In this document: positions 17,296-25,336 of the stretch, in pieces
Position numbering within the stretch: the stretch's first letter is position 1
Layout: each line of letters begins with the position of its first letter
Source of the DNA: Azonexus sp.
GTDB taxonomy: Bacteria; Pseudomonadota; Gammaproteobacteria; Burkholderiales; Rhodocyclaceae
Direction of reading: 5' to 3'
DNA: 64,000 nucleotides
Assembly: GCA_017983615.1 (NCBI GenBank)
Contig: JAGOBB010000001.1
Coordinates: forward strand, 248,001 to 312,000
Notes under the pieces: model-generated
What the model was told of the DNA's origin: nothing
What the model saw: the letters and a program-made list of their open reading frames with translations, nothing else
The model's database searches: none
Position numbers and translations under genes: made by a program

Positions 17296-19533
17296 ATGGG
17301 GTATCGCATTCATCCGCTGGCAGCCGCGCTGGCTGTCGCTTTTTCCGCACCATCCGTCTGGGCCCAGACGACGCTGAACGAGGTGGTGGTCAGCGCCGGC
17401 CGCATTCCGGAGGCAACCACGCCGCGCCAGATCGGCTCGGCCGAGATCGCCGCCAAGCACGCCGTCACCCGTGACACCGCCGCCCTGCTGCAGGACGTGC
17501 CGGGCGTCAGTCTTTACGGTGCCGGCGGCGTCTCCAGCCTGCCGGCCATCCACGGCCTGGCCGACGACCGCCTGCGGATCACCGTCGACGGCATGGACTT
17601 CATCGCAACCTGCCCGAACCACATGAATCCGCCGCTCTCCTACCTTGACCCCAATGCCGTCAGCAAGATCAAGGTCTATGCCGGCATCACGCCAGTCAGC
17701 GTCGGTGGCGACAGCATCGGCGGCAGCATCGTCGCCGAAACGGCTGCGCCCCAGTTCGCCGCCCCCGGCCAGGGTCTGCTGACCAAGGGCGAGATTGGCG
17801 CCTTTGCCCGCAGCAACAACAACGCGCTCGGCGGCAACATCGGCGCCACGCTGGCCAGCGAGCAGTTCAGCATCAGCTACACCGGCGCCAAAACCCAGGC
17901 CGACAACTACTCGGCCGCTGGCAACTTCAAGAGCTTCACCGCCACCGGCCGCCCCGGCCACACCCTGCCGCGCGACGAAGTGGGCTCCTCGGCCTACGAA
18001 TCGCAAACCCACACGCTGGGCCTTGCCCTGCGCGGCGGCAACCACCTGGTCGAAGCCAAATTCGGCTATCAGGACGTACCCAAGCAGCTCTACCCCAACC
18101 AGCGCATGGACATGCTGGGCAACGAGCAGAAGCGCTTCAATCTGCGCTACCTCGGCCAGTTTGACTGGGGCCAGTTCGAAGCACGTGCCTATTACGAAGA
18201 TGTCGACCACTACATGAACTTCGGTGCCGACAAGCAGCTGGCCTACGGCACCGCGGTCAACGGCATGCCGATGTACTCAACCAGCGAGACGACCGGCATC
18301 ACGCTCAAGGCAGACATCGACCTGGGCAGCAACGACCTCTTGCGCCTCGGCGCCCTCTATCAGCACTACACCCTCAACGACTGGTGGCCGCCTTCCGGCA
18401 CCGGCGGTATGGCGCCCAACGCCTTCCAGAACATCAACAACGGCCAGCGTGATCGTTTCGGCGTCTTCGCCGAATGGGAAAAACGCTTCTCGCCGCAATG
18501 GACCACGCTGCTTGGCGCCCGGTATGAAGTGGTCGATTCGGATGCCGGCATGGTGCACGGCTACAACCTGGCCACCGCCCCGACTTCGGGCAGCGGCGGC
18601 ATGATGAATCAAACCACCGACGCCGTGGCCTTCAACAACGCCGACCGGAGCAAAGCCGACCACAATTTCGACCTGACTGCACTTGCCCGCTACACCGTAG
18701 ACAACACCAAGGACATCGAATTCGGCCTGGCCCGCAAGGTGCGCTCGCCCAATCTCTACGAACGTTACACGTGGTCGACGGCCGGCATGATGATGGTCAT
18801 GAACAACTTCGTCGGCGACGGCAACGGCTACATCGGCAACCTCGACCTGAAGCCGGAGAAGGCCTACACCGTCTCCGCGACCTTCGATTTCCACGCCCCG
18901 GATCGCAGCTGGGAACTGAAGGCGACACCGTACTTTACCTACGTAGATGACTACATCGACGCCGTCCGTTGCAGCAGCGCCGGCATGGGCGGCTGCCCGA
19001 CAGCCACGCCCAACCCGTCCACCAACACCTTCGTCCGCCTGCAGTACGCCAACCAGTCGGCCCGCCTCTACGGTCTCGACCTTTCCGGACGCCTGCCGCT
19101 GGCCCAAACTGCTTTCGGCGAATTCGGCCTGAACGGCCTGCTCAATTACACGAAGGGTGAAAACCGCGACACCGGCGGCAATCTCTACAACATCATGCCG
19201 CTCAATGCCAAGTTGGCGCTCACTCACAAGACCGGCGGCTGGAACAATGCCATCGAAGTGATCGGCGTCGCAGGCAAGGAGGACACCTCCGCCGTCCGCA
19301 ACGAAATCGGGACTGCCGGCTACAGCCTGACCCACCTGCGGGGCAGCTACTCGTGGAGCAAGGTGCGCATCGATTTCGGCGTTGAAAACCTGTTCGACAA
19401 GTTCTACTACCTGCCGACCGGCGGCACCTATACCGGCCAGGGCATGACCATGAGTATCAACGGCATTCCGTGGGGCATCGCCGTCCCCGGCATGGGCCGC
19501 TCGTTCTACGCCGGCGTCAACATGAAATTCTGA
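17296..19533 (+). CDS. TonB-dependent copper receptor, OprC/NosA type
   Basis: A 745-residue receptor with a signal peptide (ending PSVWAQ), a plug domain and a barrel ending GMGRSFYAGVNMKF. Two motifs match the copper site described for Pseudomonas OprC: CxxxM at C106-M110 (TCPNHMNPP) in the plug and HxM at H305-M307 (DHYMNF) in the barrel. The protein has further Met clusters (MMMVMNNF). OprC/NosA proteins take up copper, often for nitrous-oxide reductase or oxidases. It stands alone behind a palindromic operator and is followed by a strong terminator. Confidence 0.92.
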   Translation: MGYRIHPLAAALAVAFSAPSVWAQTTLNEVVVSAGRIPEATTPRQIGSAEIAAKHAVTRDTAALLQDVPGVSLYGAGGVSSLPAIHGLADDRLRITVDGMDFIATCPNHMNPPLSYLDPNAVSKIKVYAGITPVSVGGDSIGGSIVAETAAPQFAAPGQGLLTKGEIGAFARSNNNALGGNIGATLASEQFSISYTGAKTQADNYSAAGNFKSFTATGRPGHTLPRDEVGSSAYESQTHTLGLALRGGNHLVEAKFGYQDVPKQLYPNQRMDMLGNEQKRFNLRYLGQFDWGQFEARAYYEDVDHYMNFGADKQLAYGTAVNGMPMYSTSETTGITLKADIDLGSNDLLRLGALYQHYTLNDWWPPSGTGGMAPNAFQNINNGQRDRFGVFAEWEKRFSPQWTTLLGARYEVVDSDAGMVHGYNLATAPTSGSGGMMNQTTDAVAFNNADRSKADHNFDLTALARYTVDNTKDIEFGLARKVRSPNLYERYTWSTAGMMMVMNNFVGDGNGYIGNLDLKPEKAYTVSATFDFHAPDRSWELKATPYFTYVDDYIDAVRCSSAGMGGCPTATPNPSTNTFVRLQYANQSARLYGLDLSGRLPLAQTAFGEFGLNGLLNYTKGENRDTGGNLYNIMPLNAKLALTHKTGGWNNAIEVIGVAGKEDTSAVRNEIGTAGYSLTHLRGSYSWSKVRIDFGVENLFDKFYYLPTGGTYTGQGMTMSINGIPWGIAVPGMGRSFYAGVNMKF

Positions 19534-19550
19534 TCGCCAGCCAACCCACA

Positions 19551-19572
19551 GGCCCCGGCTGAGTCCGGGGCC
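19551..19572 (+). terminator. Terminator after the copper-receptor gene
   Basis: Arms GGCCCCGG and CCGGGGCC with a short loop, 18 bases after the stop. The T tract is short (TTGTC), but the stem is strong. Confidence 0.65.
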
Positions 19573-19589
19573 TTGTCATCGAGAGGAAT

Positions 19590-19628
19590 TTCAAATTTTC
19601 CCGATTTTTCCGGCCGACCGTAGCATTC
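19590..19628 (-). repeat. Dispersed ~40-bp element, copy 3 (start of the Crp-like gene)
   Basis: On the minus strand ATGCTACGGTCGG followed by A-rich tracts. On the plus strand it is read as the apparent first codons (...FPADRSIQ) of the Crp/Fnr-type regulator. Confidence 0.9.
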
Positions 19629-20188
19629 AACCCGAATCTCCGCGCAGCAGCCTGGAATGTGCCGCCGGCGCGGCCATCTACGCCGGCGGCACGACCGGCG
19701 CCCCGTGGCGGCTGCAACGCGGCGTCATCCGCCTTGACACGACTGCGGCCAACGGCGAAATGGCCTTCGCCAGCCTGGCCATCGCCGGTGACATCCTCGG
19801 CTGCGAAACTCTGCTATTTGGCGCCTACACCTTCAGCGCCACGGCCCTGACCGAATGCCGGCTGATCCGCTGGCCGGAGGGAGCCGGCGCGGTCGACAGC
19901 GACTCCCTGCTCGCTTCGCTGGCCAACGCCCAGCGCCGTGCCGCCGACCTCGTCGCCCTGCGCGGCGGCCAGGCCATCGACCGCGTCCTCGGCCTGGTCC
20001 GCCTGCTCGCCGACAGTGCTGGCCAGGTCGTCCTGCCCACCCGCCAGGACATCGCCGACATCACCGACCTGCGCTTCGAAACCATCTCGCGCATCGTCAA
20101 GCAACTCGAACGCCAGCACATCCTCAACCCCATCCGCATCGCCGGCGTACACGCCACTCGTAGCTTCGCCGTGGGTGTTGGCACCTGA
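19595..20188 (+). CDS. Crp/Fnr-type regulator with non-canonical start
   Basis: About 197 residues. The cyclic-nucleotide-like effector domain is visible from PWRLQRGVIRLD through GDILGCETLLF, and the C-terminal winged helix has TRQDIADITDLRFETISRIV, with the E-xx-SR recognition pattern of FNR-type proteins. The domain clearly begins upstream of the only in-frame ATG (19760), yet no ATG, GTG or TTG lies before it. The best-placed candidate is ATT at 19595, seven bases after AGAGGA. The first residues are encoded by a dispersed element, so the native N-terminus may have been replaced. It sits between the two receptors that share its putative operator and is a likely local regulator. Confidence 0.7.
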   Translation: MFPIFPADRSIQPESPRSSLECAAGAAIYAGGTTGAPWRLQRGVIRLDTTAANGEMAFASLAIAGDILGCETLLFGAYTFSATALTECRLIRWPEGAGAVDSDSLLASLANAQRRAADLVALRGGQAIDRVLGLVRLLADSAGQVVLPTRQDIADITDLRFETISRIVKQLERQHILNPIRIAGVHATRSFAVGVGT

Positions 20189-20221
20189 AGTCCGCGCCAG
20201 CCGGTCAGTCCGGGCATGGGT

Positions 20222-20242
20222 GCGACAATTTGCCACATTCCC
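20222..20242. promoter_or_regulatory. Shared operator, copy 2
   Basis: GCGACAATTTGCCAC followed by ATTCCC differs at only two of 21 positions from 17212-17232 upstream of the copper receptor. It ends 81 bases before the second receptor gene. It is a likely binding site for the same regulator. Confidence 0.7.
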
Positions 20243-20277
20243 GCACACTGCCCAGACCCGTATGATCCGCACCCTAA

Positions 20278-20300
20278 GCTTATGTTTCATAAGCATTTTT
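20278..20300 (+). terminator. Hairpin with T tract after the Crp-like gene
   Basis: GCTTATG-TTT-CATAAGC followed by ATTTTTT. It may terminate the regulator transcript. Because the stem is AT-rich and the site is close to the next start, it could instead be a regulatory palindrome. Confidence 0.5.
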
Positions 20301-20313
20301 TGACACAAATCAA
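20300..20313 (+). promoter_or_regulatory. FNR-like box just before the second receptor gene
   Basis: TTGACACAAATCAA fits TTGAY-N4-ATCAA. It ends only 10 bases before the ATG at 20324, a position expected to block rather than activate. Confidence 0.5.
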
Positions 20314-20323
20314 TTAGGGTTCG

Positions 20324-22432
20324 ATGATGAAGCAATTTGCACTCGCGCCGCTGGCGCTGGCCGTCCTTTCCACGCTGGCCACCGCCACTGCTCACGCCGA
20401 AGCAACCGCGCTGGGCGAAGTCACCGTCACCGCCACCCGCGAGGGGCAACTGGTCAACGAAACCCCGGCCACAGTCGGCGTCATCAAGGAAAAGGCGCTG
20501 CGCGAGGTCAAGCCGACCCACCCGACCGAAATCATGGGCCAGGTCGCCGGCGTCTGGGTCAACGTGACCGGAGGCGAGGGCCACCAGACAGCGATCCGCC
20601 AGCCGCTGACCACCAACCCGGTCTATCTCTACCTCGAAGACGGCGTGCCGACGCGCTCGACCGGCTTCTTCAACCACAACGCACTGTACGAGGTTAACCT
20701 GCCGATGGCCGGCGGCATCGAAATCAGCAAGGGCCCGGGCAGCGCGCTGTACGGTTCGGACGCGATCGGCGGCGTGGTCAATGTGCTGACCCGCAAGCCA
20801 CCGACCGGACCGGAAATCGAAGGCTCGCTGGAAGCCGGCAGCTACGGCTGGAGCCGGGCCATGCTGACCGGCGGCAATGCCTTCGGCAATCACGCCTTCC
20901 GCGCCGACCTCAACCTCAGCCACACCGACGGCTGGCGCGACAAGACCGCCTACGACCGGCAAAGCGGCACCCTGCGCTGGGACAGCGCGATCGGCGACGA
21001 TGCGACGCTGAAGACGGTCGCCACCTTCTCCAACATCGACCAGGAAACCGCCGGCAGCTCGGCCATTTCCTACGACGACTACCGCAACAACCCGAAGGCC
21101 AATTACACCCCGATCTCGCTGCGCAAGGTCCAGGCTTTCCGCCTGTCCAGCGCCTACGAGAAGGAATGGGACAACGCACTGCTGAGCATCACGCCCTATT
21201 ACCGTAACGATACGATGGACCTACTGGCCAACTGGTCGCTGTCCTACGACCCGACCATCTACACCACCGAAAACCAGTCCTTCGGCGCCCAGATCAAGTA
21301 CCGTCACGACTTCGCGCCGCTGCGCACACGCCTCATCGTCGGCATCGACCTCGACCACAGCCCGGGCAGCCGCGTTGAAAACCGTATCGCCACGACCTCG
21401 ACCGGCGCCGGCTACACCCGCGTCTACACGAGCTACACGCTGGGCGCCCGCGTCTATGACTACGACGTGACCTACCAGGGCATCTCGCCCTACATCCACG
21501 GCGAAATCTCGCCGGTGGAAAAGCTGCGCATCACGGCCGGCCTGCGCTACGACCAGGTCCGCTATCAGTTCAACAACCGCTTTGGCACGACGCCGATCCA
21601 GACCGGCACCGCCTACTATGGCCAGGTCGGCGACACCGACGTCGATTTCGGCCACCTGAGCCCGAAACTCGGCGCCACCTACATGTTCAGCGAGGCGCTC
21701 AACGTCTTTGCCGCCTACAACCACGCCTTCCGCGCCCCGTCCGAAGGTCAGCTCTTCCGGCCGGCCGTGGCCAGCAGCGCCCTGGCCGCCACCGCCGCCG
21801 CCGAAGCCGCGCGCAATCTCAAGCCGATCAAGGTCGACAGCTTCGAAATCGGCCTGCGTGGCAAGCTTAACGCGGCGATCAGCTACGACATCGCGGCCTA
21901 CACCATGACTAAGACCGACGATATCCTCAGCTATCGCGATCCAGTCACCAACCTGACCACACCGACCAATGCCGGCAAGACCCTGCACCGCGGCATCGAG
22001 ATCGGTGCCGGCGCGCAACTGGCCGAAATGTGGCGCCTCGACGCCGCTTTCTCCTACGCCAAGCACACCTATGAAGACTGGCGAATCAGCAGCACCGTCG
22101 ATTACAGTGGCAACGAAATGGAACTCGCCCCACGCAAAATCGCCAACACCCGCCTGAGCTTCGGCAACGCCCAGACCGGCATGGCCCAGCTCGAATGGCT
22201 GCATTTCGGCAGCTGGTGGTCGAATCAGACCAACACTTCGAAATATGACGGCCACGATCTCTTCAACCTGCGCGGCATCTACCCGCTCGGTCGCGATCTG
22301 AGCCTGTTCGCCAACATCCATAACGTCGCCGACAAGCGCTATGCCGAAAGCACCGGCGTCAGCTCCGGCTTTGACACCTTCGCCCCCGGCCTGCCGCGTA
22401 CCTTCAGCGCCGGCCTCCAGGCCAAATGGTAA
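20324..22432 (+). CDS. TonB-dependent receptor, second of the metal island
   Basis: A 702-residue receptor: signal peptide (ending TATAHAEA), TonB box region GEVTVTATREG, plug with ISKGPGSALYGSDAIGGVVN, and a barrel ending PRTFSAGLQAKW. It lacks the CxxxM copper motif of its neighbour. It is the first gene of an operon with a sialidase-fold protein, a thioredoxin-like protein and TonB, with ATG overlaps between genes. The ligand is unknown; shared regulation with the copper receptor suggests a metal or metal complex. Confidence 0.9.
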   Translation: MMKQFALAPLALAVLSTLATATAHAEATALGEVTVTATREGQLVNETPATVGVIKEKALREVKPTHPTEIMGQVAGVWVNVTGGEGHQTAIRQPLTTNPVYLYLEDGVPTRSTGFFNHNALYEVNLPMAGGIEISKGPGSALYGSDAIGGVVNVLTRKPPTGPEIEGSLEAGSYGWSRAMLTGGNAFGNHAFRADLNLSHTDGWRDKTAYDRQSGTLRWDSAIGDDATLKTVATFSNIDQETAGSSAISYDDYRNNPKANYTPISLRKVQAFRLSSAYEKEWDNALLSITPYYRNDTMDLLANWSLSYDPTIYTTENQSFGAQIKYRHDFAPLRTRLIVGIDLDHSPGSRVENRIATTSTGAGYTRVYTSYTLGARVYDYDVTYQGISPYIHGEISPVEKLRITAGLRYDQVRYQFNNRFGTTPIQTGTAYYGQVGDTDVDFGHLSPKLGATYMFSEALNVFAAYNHAFRAPSEGQLFRPAVASSALAATAAAEAARNLKPIKVDSFEIGLRGKLNAAISYDIAAYTMTKTDDILSYRDPVTNLTTPTNAGKTLHRGIEIGAGAQLAEMWRLDAAFSYAKHTYEDWRISSTVDYSGNEMELAPRKIANTRLSFGNAQTGMAQLEWLHFGSWWSNQTNTSKYDGHDLFNLRGIYPLGRDLSLFANIHNVADKRYAESTGVSSGFDTFAPGLPRTFSAGLQAKW

Positions 22433-23622
22433 GGCGCCTGCTGCCGCTGCTTGCCGGCCTGCTCATGGCCGGCAGCGTCGGTGCCCACGGCGACCACGCG
22501 CAACCTGGCGCCGCTGGCCCCAAGGTCGATTACGCCAAGGTCTGGCTGGAAAAGCAGCAGAACGCGCCGCGCCTCGCCGTCGCTGCCCGCTTCGACGAAG
22601 CCGGGCGGCTGTGGCTGGCCCGCGTCGTCGGCCAGCAGCTTTTCGTCAGCCAGTCCGCCGATGCCGGGCGCACCTTCTCCGAGGCGGTCGCCGTCAACCG
22701 CGAGCCGGAACTGATTTCCGCCGACGGCGAAGCACGCCCGCAGATCGCCGCCATCGGCCAGCGCATCTACGTCAGCTGGACGCAGGCGCTGCCGCAGCCC
22801 TTCGCCGGCCACATCCGGCTGGCCGTTTCCGACGACGGCGGCAAGAGTTTCGGCGAACCGGTCACGGTCAATGACGACAGCCGGCCGATCACCCACCGCT
22901 TCAACGCCATGCTCGCCGACGCCCAGGGCGTCACCCTGGCCTGGATCGACAAGCGCGACGGCGCCGGCAACTCGGACTACACCGGCGCCGCCATCTACAC
23001 CGCGCGCTCGACCGACGGCGGGCGCAGCTTCGCAACCAACCGCAAGCTGGCCGACCATTCCTGCGAATGCTGCCGGATCGCCATCGCCGCCGATACCGAC
23101 GGCACGCCGGTCGCCCTTTGGCGGCATATTTTCGGCCGGAACACCCGTGACTTCGCGCTGGCCCGGCTCGACGAGCCGCTGCGCCGCGTCTCTGAGGACG
23201 ACTGGGAAATCGACGCCTGCCCGCACCATGGCGGCGCGCTGGCCATCGGCCGCGACGGTGCCCGTCACATTGCCTGGTTCACCGGCGCCGAACGCAGCCC
23301 CGGCCTGCACTACCGGCGCATCGTCGGTGACACGCAGACCCCGCCGCAGCGCTTCGGCAATCTCGACGCCCAGGCCGGCCACCCCCAGGTTGCCGTGCAC
23401 GGCCGCCACGTCACGCTCGTCTGGCGTGAATACGACGGCCGGCACAACCTGATCCGCGCCATGCACTCACGCGACAACGGCGGCCACTGGTCAGCCCCGA
23501 GTACGCTGGCCCGCACCGCCGGCGCCGCCGACGATCCGCTGCTGGTCACCGGGCGCCAGGCCCTGTGGCTGGTCTGGAACACCACGGCCGATGGTCTGCG
23601 GACGGTTAAAATCAAGCCATGA
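22426..23622 (+). CDS. Exported sialidase-fold (BNR) protein with CxCC motif
   Basis: A 398-residue protein with a signal peptide (LLPLLAGLLMAGSVGAHG). At least four Asp-box (BNR) repeats mark a beta-propeller: SADAGRTF, SDDGGKSF, STDGGRSF and SRDNGGHW. It has a cysteine cluster C213-E-C215-C216 (DHSCECCRIAI), a CPHHGG segment near residue 265, and a His-rich mature N-terminus (HGDHAQ). I do not see a sialidase catalytic set. The conserved cysteine/histidine clusters suggest metal binding. Its start overlaps the receptor stop, so the receptor and this protein are translationally coupled. Confidence 0.85.
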   Translation: MVRRLLPLLAGLLMAGSVGAHGDHAQPGAAGPKVDYAKVWLEKQQNAPRLAVAARFDEAGRLWLARVVGQQLFVSQSADAGRTFSEAVAVNREPELISADGEARPQIAAIGQRIYVSWTQALPQPFAGHIRLAVSDDGGKSFGEPVTVNDDSRPITHRFNAMLADAQGVTLAWIDKRDGAGNSDYTGAAIYTARSTDGGRSFATNRKLADHSCECCRIAIAADTDGTPVALWRHIFGRNTRDFALARLDEPLRRVSEDDWEIDACPHHGGALAIGRDGARHIAWFTGAERSPGLHYRRIVGDTQTPPQRFGNLDAQAGHPQVAVHGRHVTLVWREYDGRHNLIRAMHSRDNGGHWSAPSTLARTAGAADDPLLVTGRQALWLVWNTTADGLRTVKIKP

Positions 23623-24086
23623 AACGCCTCATCCTGCTCGCCACCTTGCTGCTCGCCGGCTTCGCCCAGGCCGACGTCCGGCCCTACGTGGCCGGGTCGC
23701 TGAAAAAGATCGAAGGCGAACACCGCGGCCGGCCTTTCATCCTGACTTTCTGGTCGGCCAGTTGCACGCATTGCCCGACCGAACTGAAAGCCCTCGGTGA
23801 GCTGCTCCGCCAGCATCCCAAGCTCAACCTGGTCATCGTCGCCACCGACACCCCGGCCGAGGGGCCCGAACTGCAGCGTCTGGCGCAGTCCTACGGCCTC
23901 GCCGCACAGGCGCAATGGGTGTTCGCCGACGCCCAGCCGGAACGCCTGCGCTACGAGATCGACCGCCGCTGGTACGGCGAACTGCCGCGCACCTACTTCT
24001 ACGACCGCCAGCACCGCCGCGACAGTCGCTCGGGTGCCATACCTGTCGAGCAACTCGAACGCTGGGCCGGCGAACACGTAAAATAG
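23619..24086 (+). CDS. Periplasmic thioredoxin-like protein (TlpA-type)
   Basis: A 155-residue exported thioredoxin-fold protein with a signal peptide (LLATLLLAGFAQA) and active-site C49-T-H-C52 in FWSASCTHCPTE. Such proteins reduce or exchange disulfides in the periplasm, for example on copper-binding cysteines. It starts inside the stop of the preceding gene (ATGA), so it probably acts with the CxCC propeller protein, perhaps keeping its cysteines reduced (inference). Confidence 0.88.
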   Translation: MKRLILLATLLLAGFAQADVRPYVAGSLKKIEGEHRGRPFILTFWSASCTHCPTELKALGELLRQHPKLNLVIVATDTPAEGPELQRLAQSYGLAAQAQWVFADAQPERLRYEIDRRWYGELPRTYFYDRQHRRDSRSGAIPVEQLERWAGEHVK

Positions 24087-24091
24087 GCAGG

Positions 24092-24775
24092 ATGTCTGCC
24101 GAGCATCTTTTCCATCTCGATCCCGCCCTGCGCGAATGGCGCCGGAGCGGCCCCTATCTCGCGCTCGCGCTGGCGATTCATGCGGCCATCCTTGCCTGGC
24201 CCCGCACTCGCGGCATCGACATCCCGCCGCCCGGCCCGCTGACTGTGCAGCTGACCGAGGCCCCGAAGGCGCCGCCCGAACCGCAGCCGGTCACCCTGCC
24301 GCCGCCCCCGCCTCCTCCGCCGCAGGCCAAGCCAACCCCCAACCGGCCACGCCCGGTGCTGGCCATGACGCCGGAACAACAACCGGCCACTGCCGATACC
24401 CCGGTGGTGGCCGCCCCGGTCGCCGTCGCCCCCGAACCCGCGCCACGCCCGCCGGTCGCCGCCGCACCCGTGGCATCCGCCCCGGCGCCGGTCGTCGCGG
24501 CCCGCTACAACGCCGCCTACCTGAACAATCCCGAGCCGAAATACCCGCCGATGTCGCGGCGACTGGGCGAAGAGGGCAAGGTACTGCTCAAGGTTCGGGT
24601 CACGGCCGACGGTCAGGCGGCAGCGGTCGAACTGGAGAAAAGCAGCAATTTCGAGCGCCTCGACGAAGCGGCCAAACAGGCCGTGGCACGCTGGCGCTTC
24701 GTGCCGGCCCGGCGTGGCGACGAGGCCATCGAAGCCTCGGTCATCGTGCCCATCGTTTTCCGGCTGGACAGCTGA
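24092..24775 (+). CDS. tonB: TonB energy-transducing protein
   Basis: A 227-residue TonB: an N-terminal membrane anchor (GPYLALALAIHAAILAW), a proline-rich periplasmic spacer (about 45-145) and a C-terminal TonB domain with YPPMSRRLGEEGKVLLKV and AVARWRFVPARRG. The ATG at 24092 lies just after the thioredoxin-like gene. No exbBD is in the window, so it must use ExbBD from elsewhere. It likely serves the receptors of this island. Confidence 0.93.
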   Translation: MSAEHLFHLDPALREWRRSGPYLALALAIHAAILAWPRTRGIDIPPPGPLTVQLTEAPKAPPEPQPVTLPPPPPPPPQAKPTPNRPRPVLAMTPEQQPATADTPVVAAPVAVAPEPAPRPPVAAAPVASAPAPVVAARYNAAYLNNPEPKYPPMSRRLGEEGKVLLKVRVTADGQAAAVELEKSSNFERLDEAAKQAVARWRFVPARRGDEAIEASVIVPIVFRLDS

Positions 24776-24780
24776 ACTTC

Positions 24781-24816
24781 GATTTTGGCCAAAATTTCCG
24801 GCCGACCGTAGGATTT
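24781..24816 (-). repeat. Dispersed ~40-bp element, copy 4 (after tonB)
   Basis: On the minus strand ATCCTACGGTCGG (one mismatch in the core), then GGAAATTTTGGCCAAAATC. It begins 6 bases after the tonB stop. Confidence 0.85.
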
Positions 24817-24840
24817 GCAAATCCAGCCCCGGAATTGACG

Positions 24841-25150
24841 ACGGGGACCGAAGTCCCCGCCGGCTATCTTTGGTAACAAGGCTCTAGCAGCCCCGGCTAA
24901 CCGTTTTTAGGCGGCAATAGCGAATTGCTCATCATTGGCAATTATGGATTTGCTTCATTAACGTCGATCGCCTGACGAGTTGCCTGCGCACCTTTGCCCG
25001 CCCTGTCGAAACCAGTACACCCCCATCCAAGAACACTCAGCGGAATGCCCTTGGGTGGAGGTGAGGGGAATCGAACCCCTGTCCAGAACGCCTCCAGATT
25101 GCCGGAATTACAACCATGCTTTGGATTATGGGGGCGGGCAGGGGGTTTTT
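24841..25150 (-). ncRNA. ssrA: Permuted two-piece transfer-messenger RNA (ssrA)
   Basis: On the minus strand the tRNA-like 3' part comes first: GGGGTTCGATTCCCC (T arm) and CACCTCC ACC, ending near 25054. The mRNA-like part starts at 25024 with GGGGGTG, which pairs with CACCTCC as an acceptor stem, followed by a segment ending TTTCGACAGGG. A tag frame at 24939-24907 encodes ANDEQFAIAA-stop. GGGCGGGCA in the coding part pairs with TGCCCGCCC at the start of the acceptor part, as expected for the helix joining the two pieces. An intervening segment of about 30 bases is presumably removed. The order is circularly permuted, as known for a betaproteobacterial lineage. Outer ends are approximate; a GGGGAC/GTCCCC hairpin with a TTCG loop at 24843-24858 marks the 3' end. 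Confidence 0.93.
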
Positions 25151-25336
25151 CAAGGGTTGTCGGCAAACGATAAACATCGGCTAGCCGCAACGAATTGTCG
25201 GAATTGGAGCCATCTTCGTCATCCCGACTTGCAATTTGTGGCAGTACAAGCGCATCATTCTGGAGTTAATGCGGGATTCATTTGCTTTTCGAATCGCAAA
25301 TACCGCTCCCAGATACCCGATAAAGGAGTCTCGCCC

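Noticed and set aside
25051-25140. A tRNA gene on the minus strand
   Set aside because: Only the T arm and acceptor half are present; there is no anticodon arm, and the rest fits permuted tmRNA.
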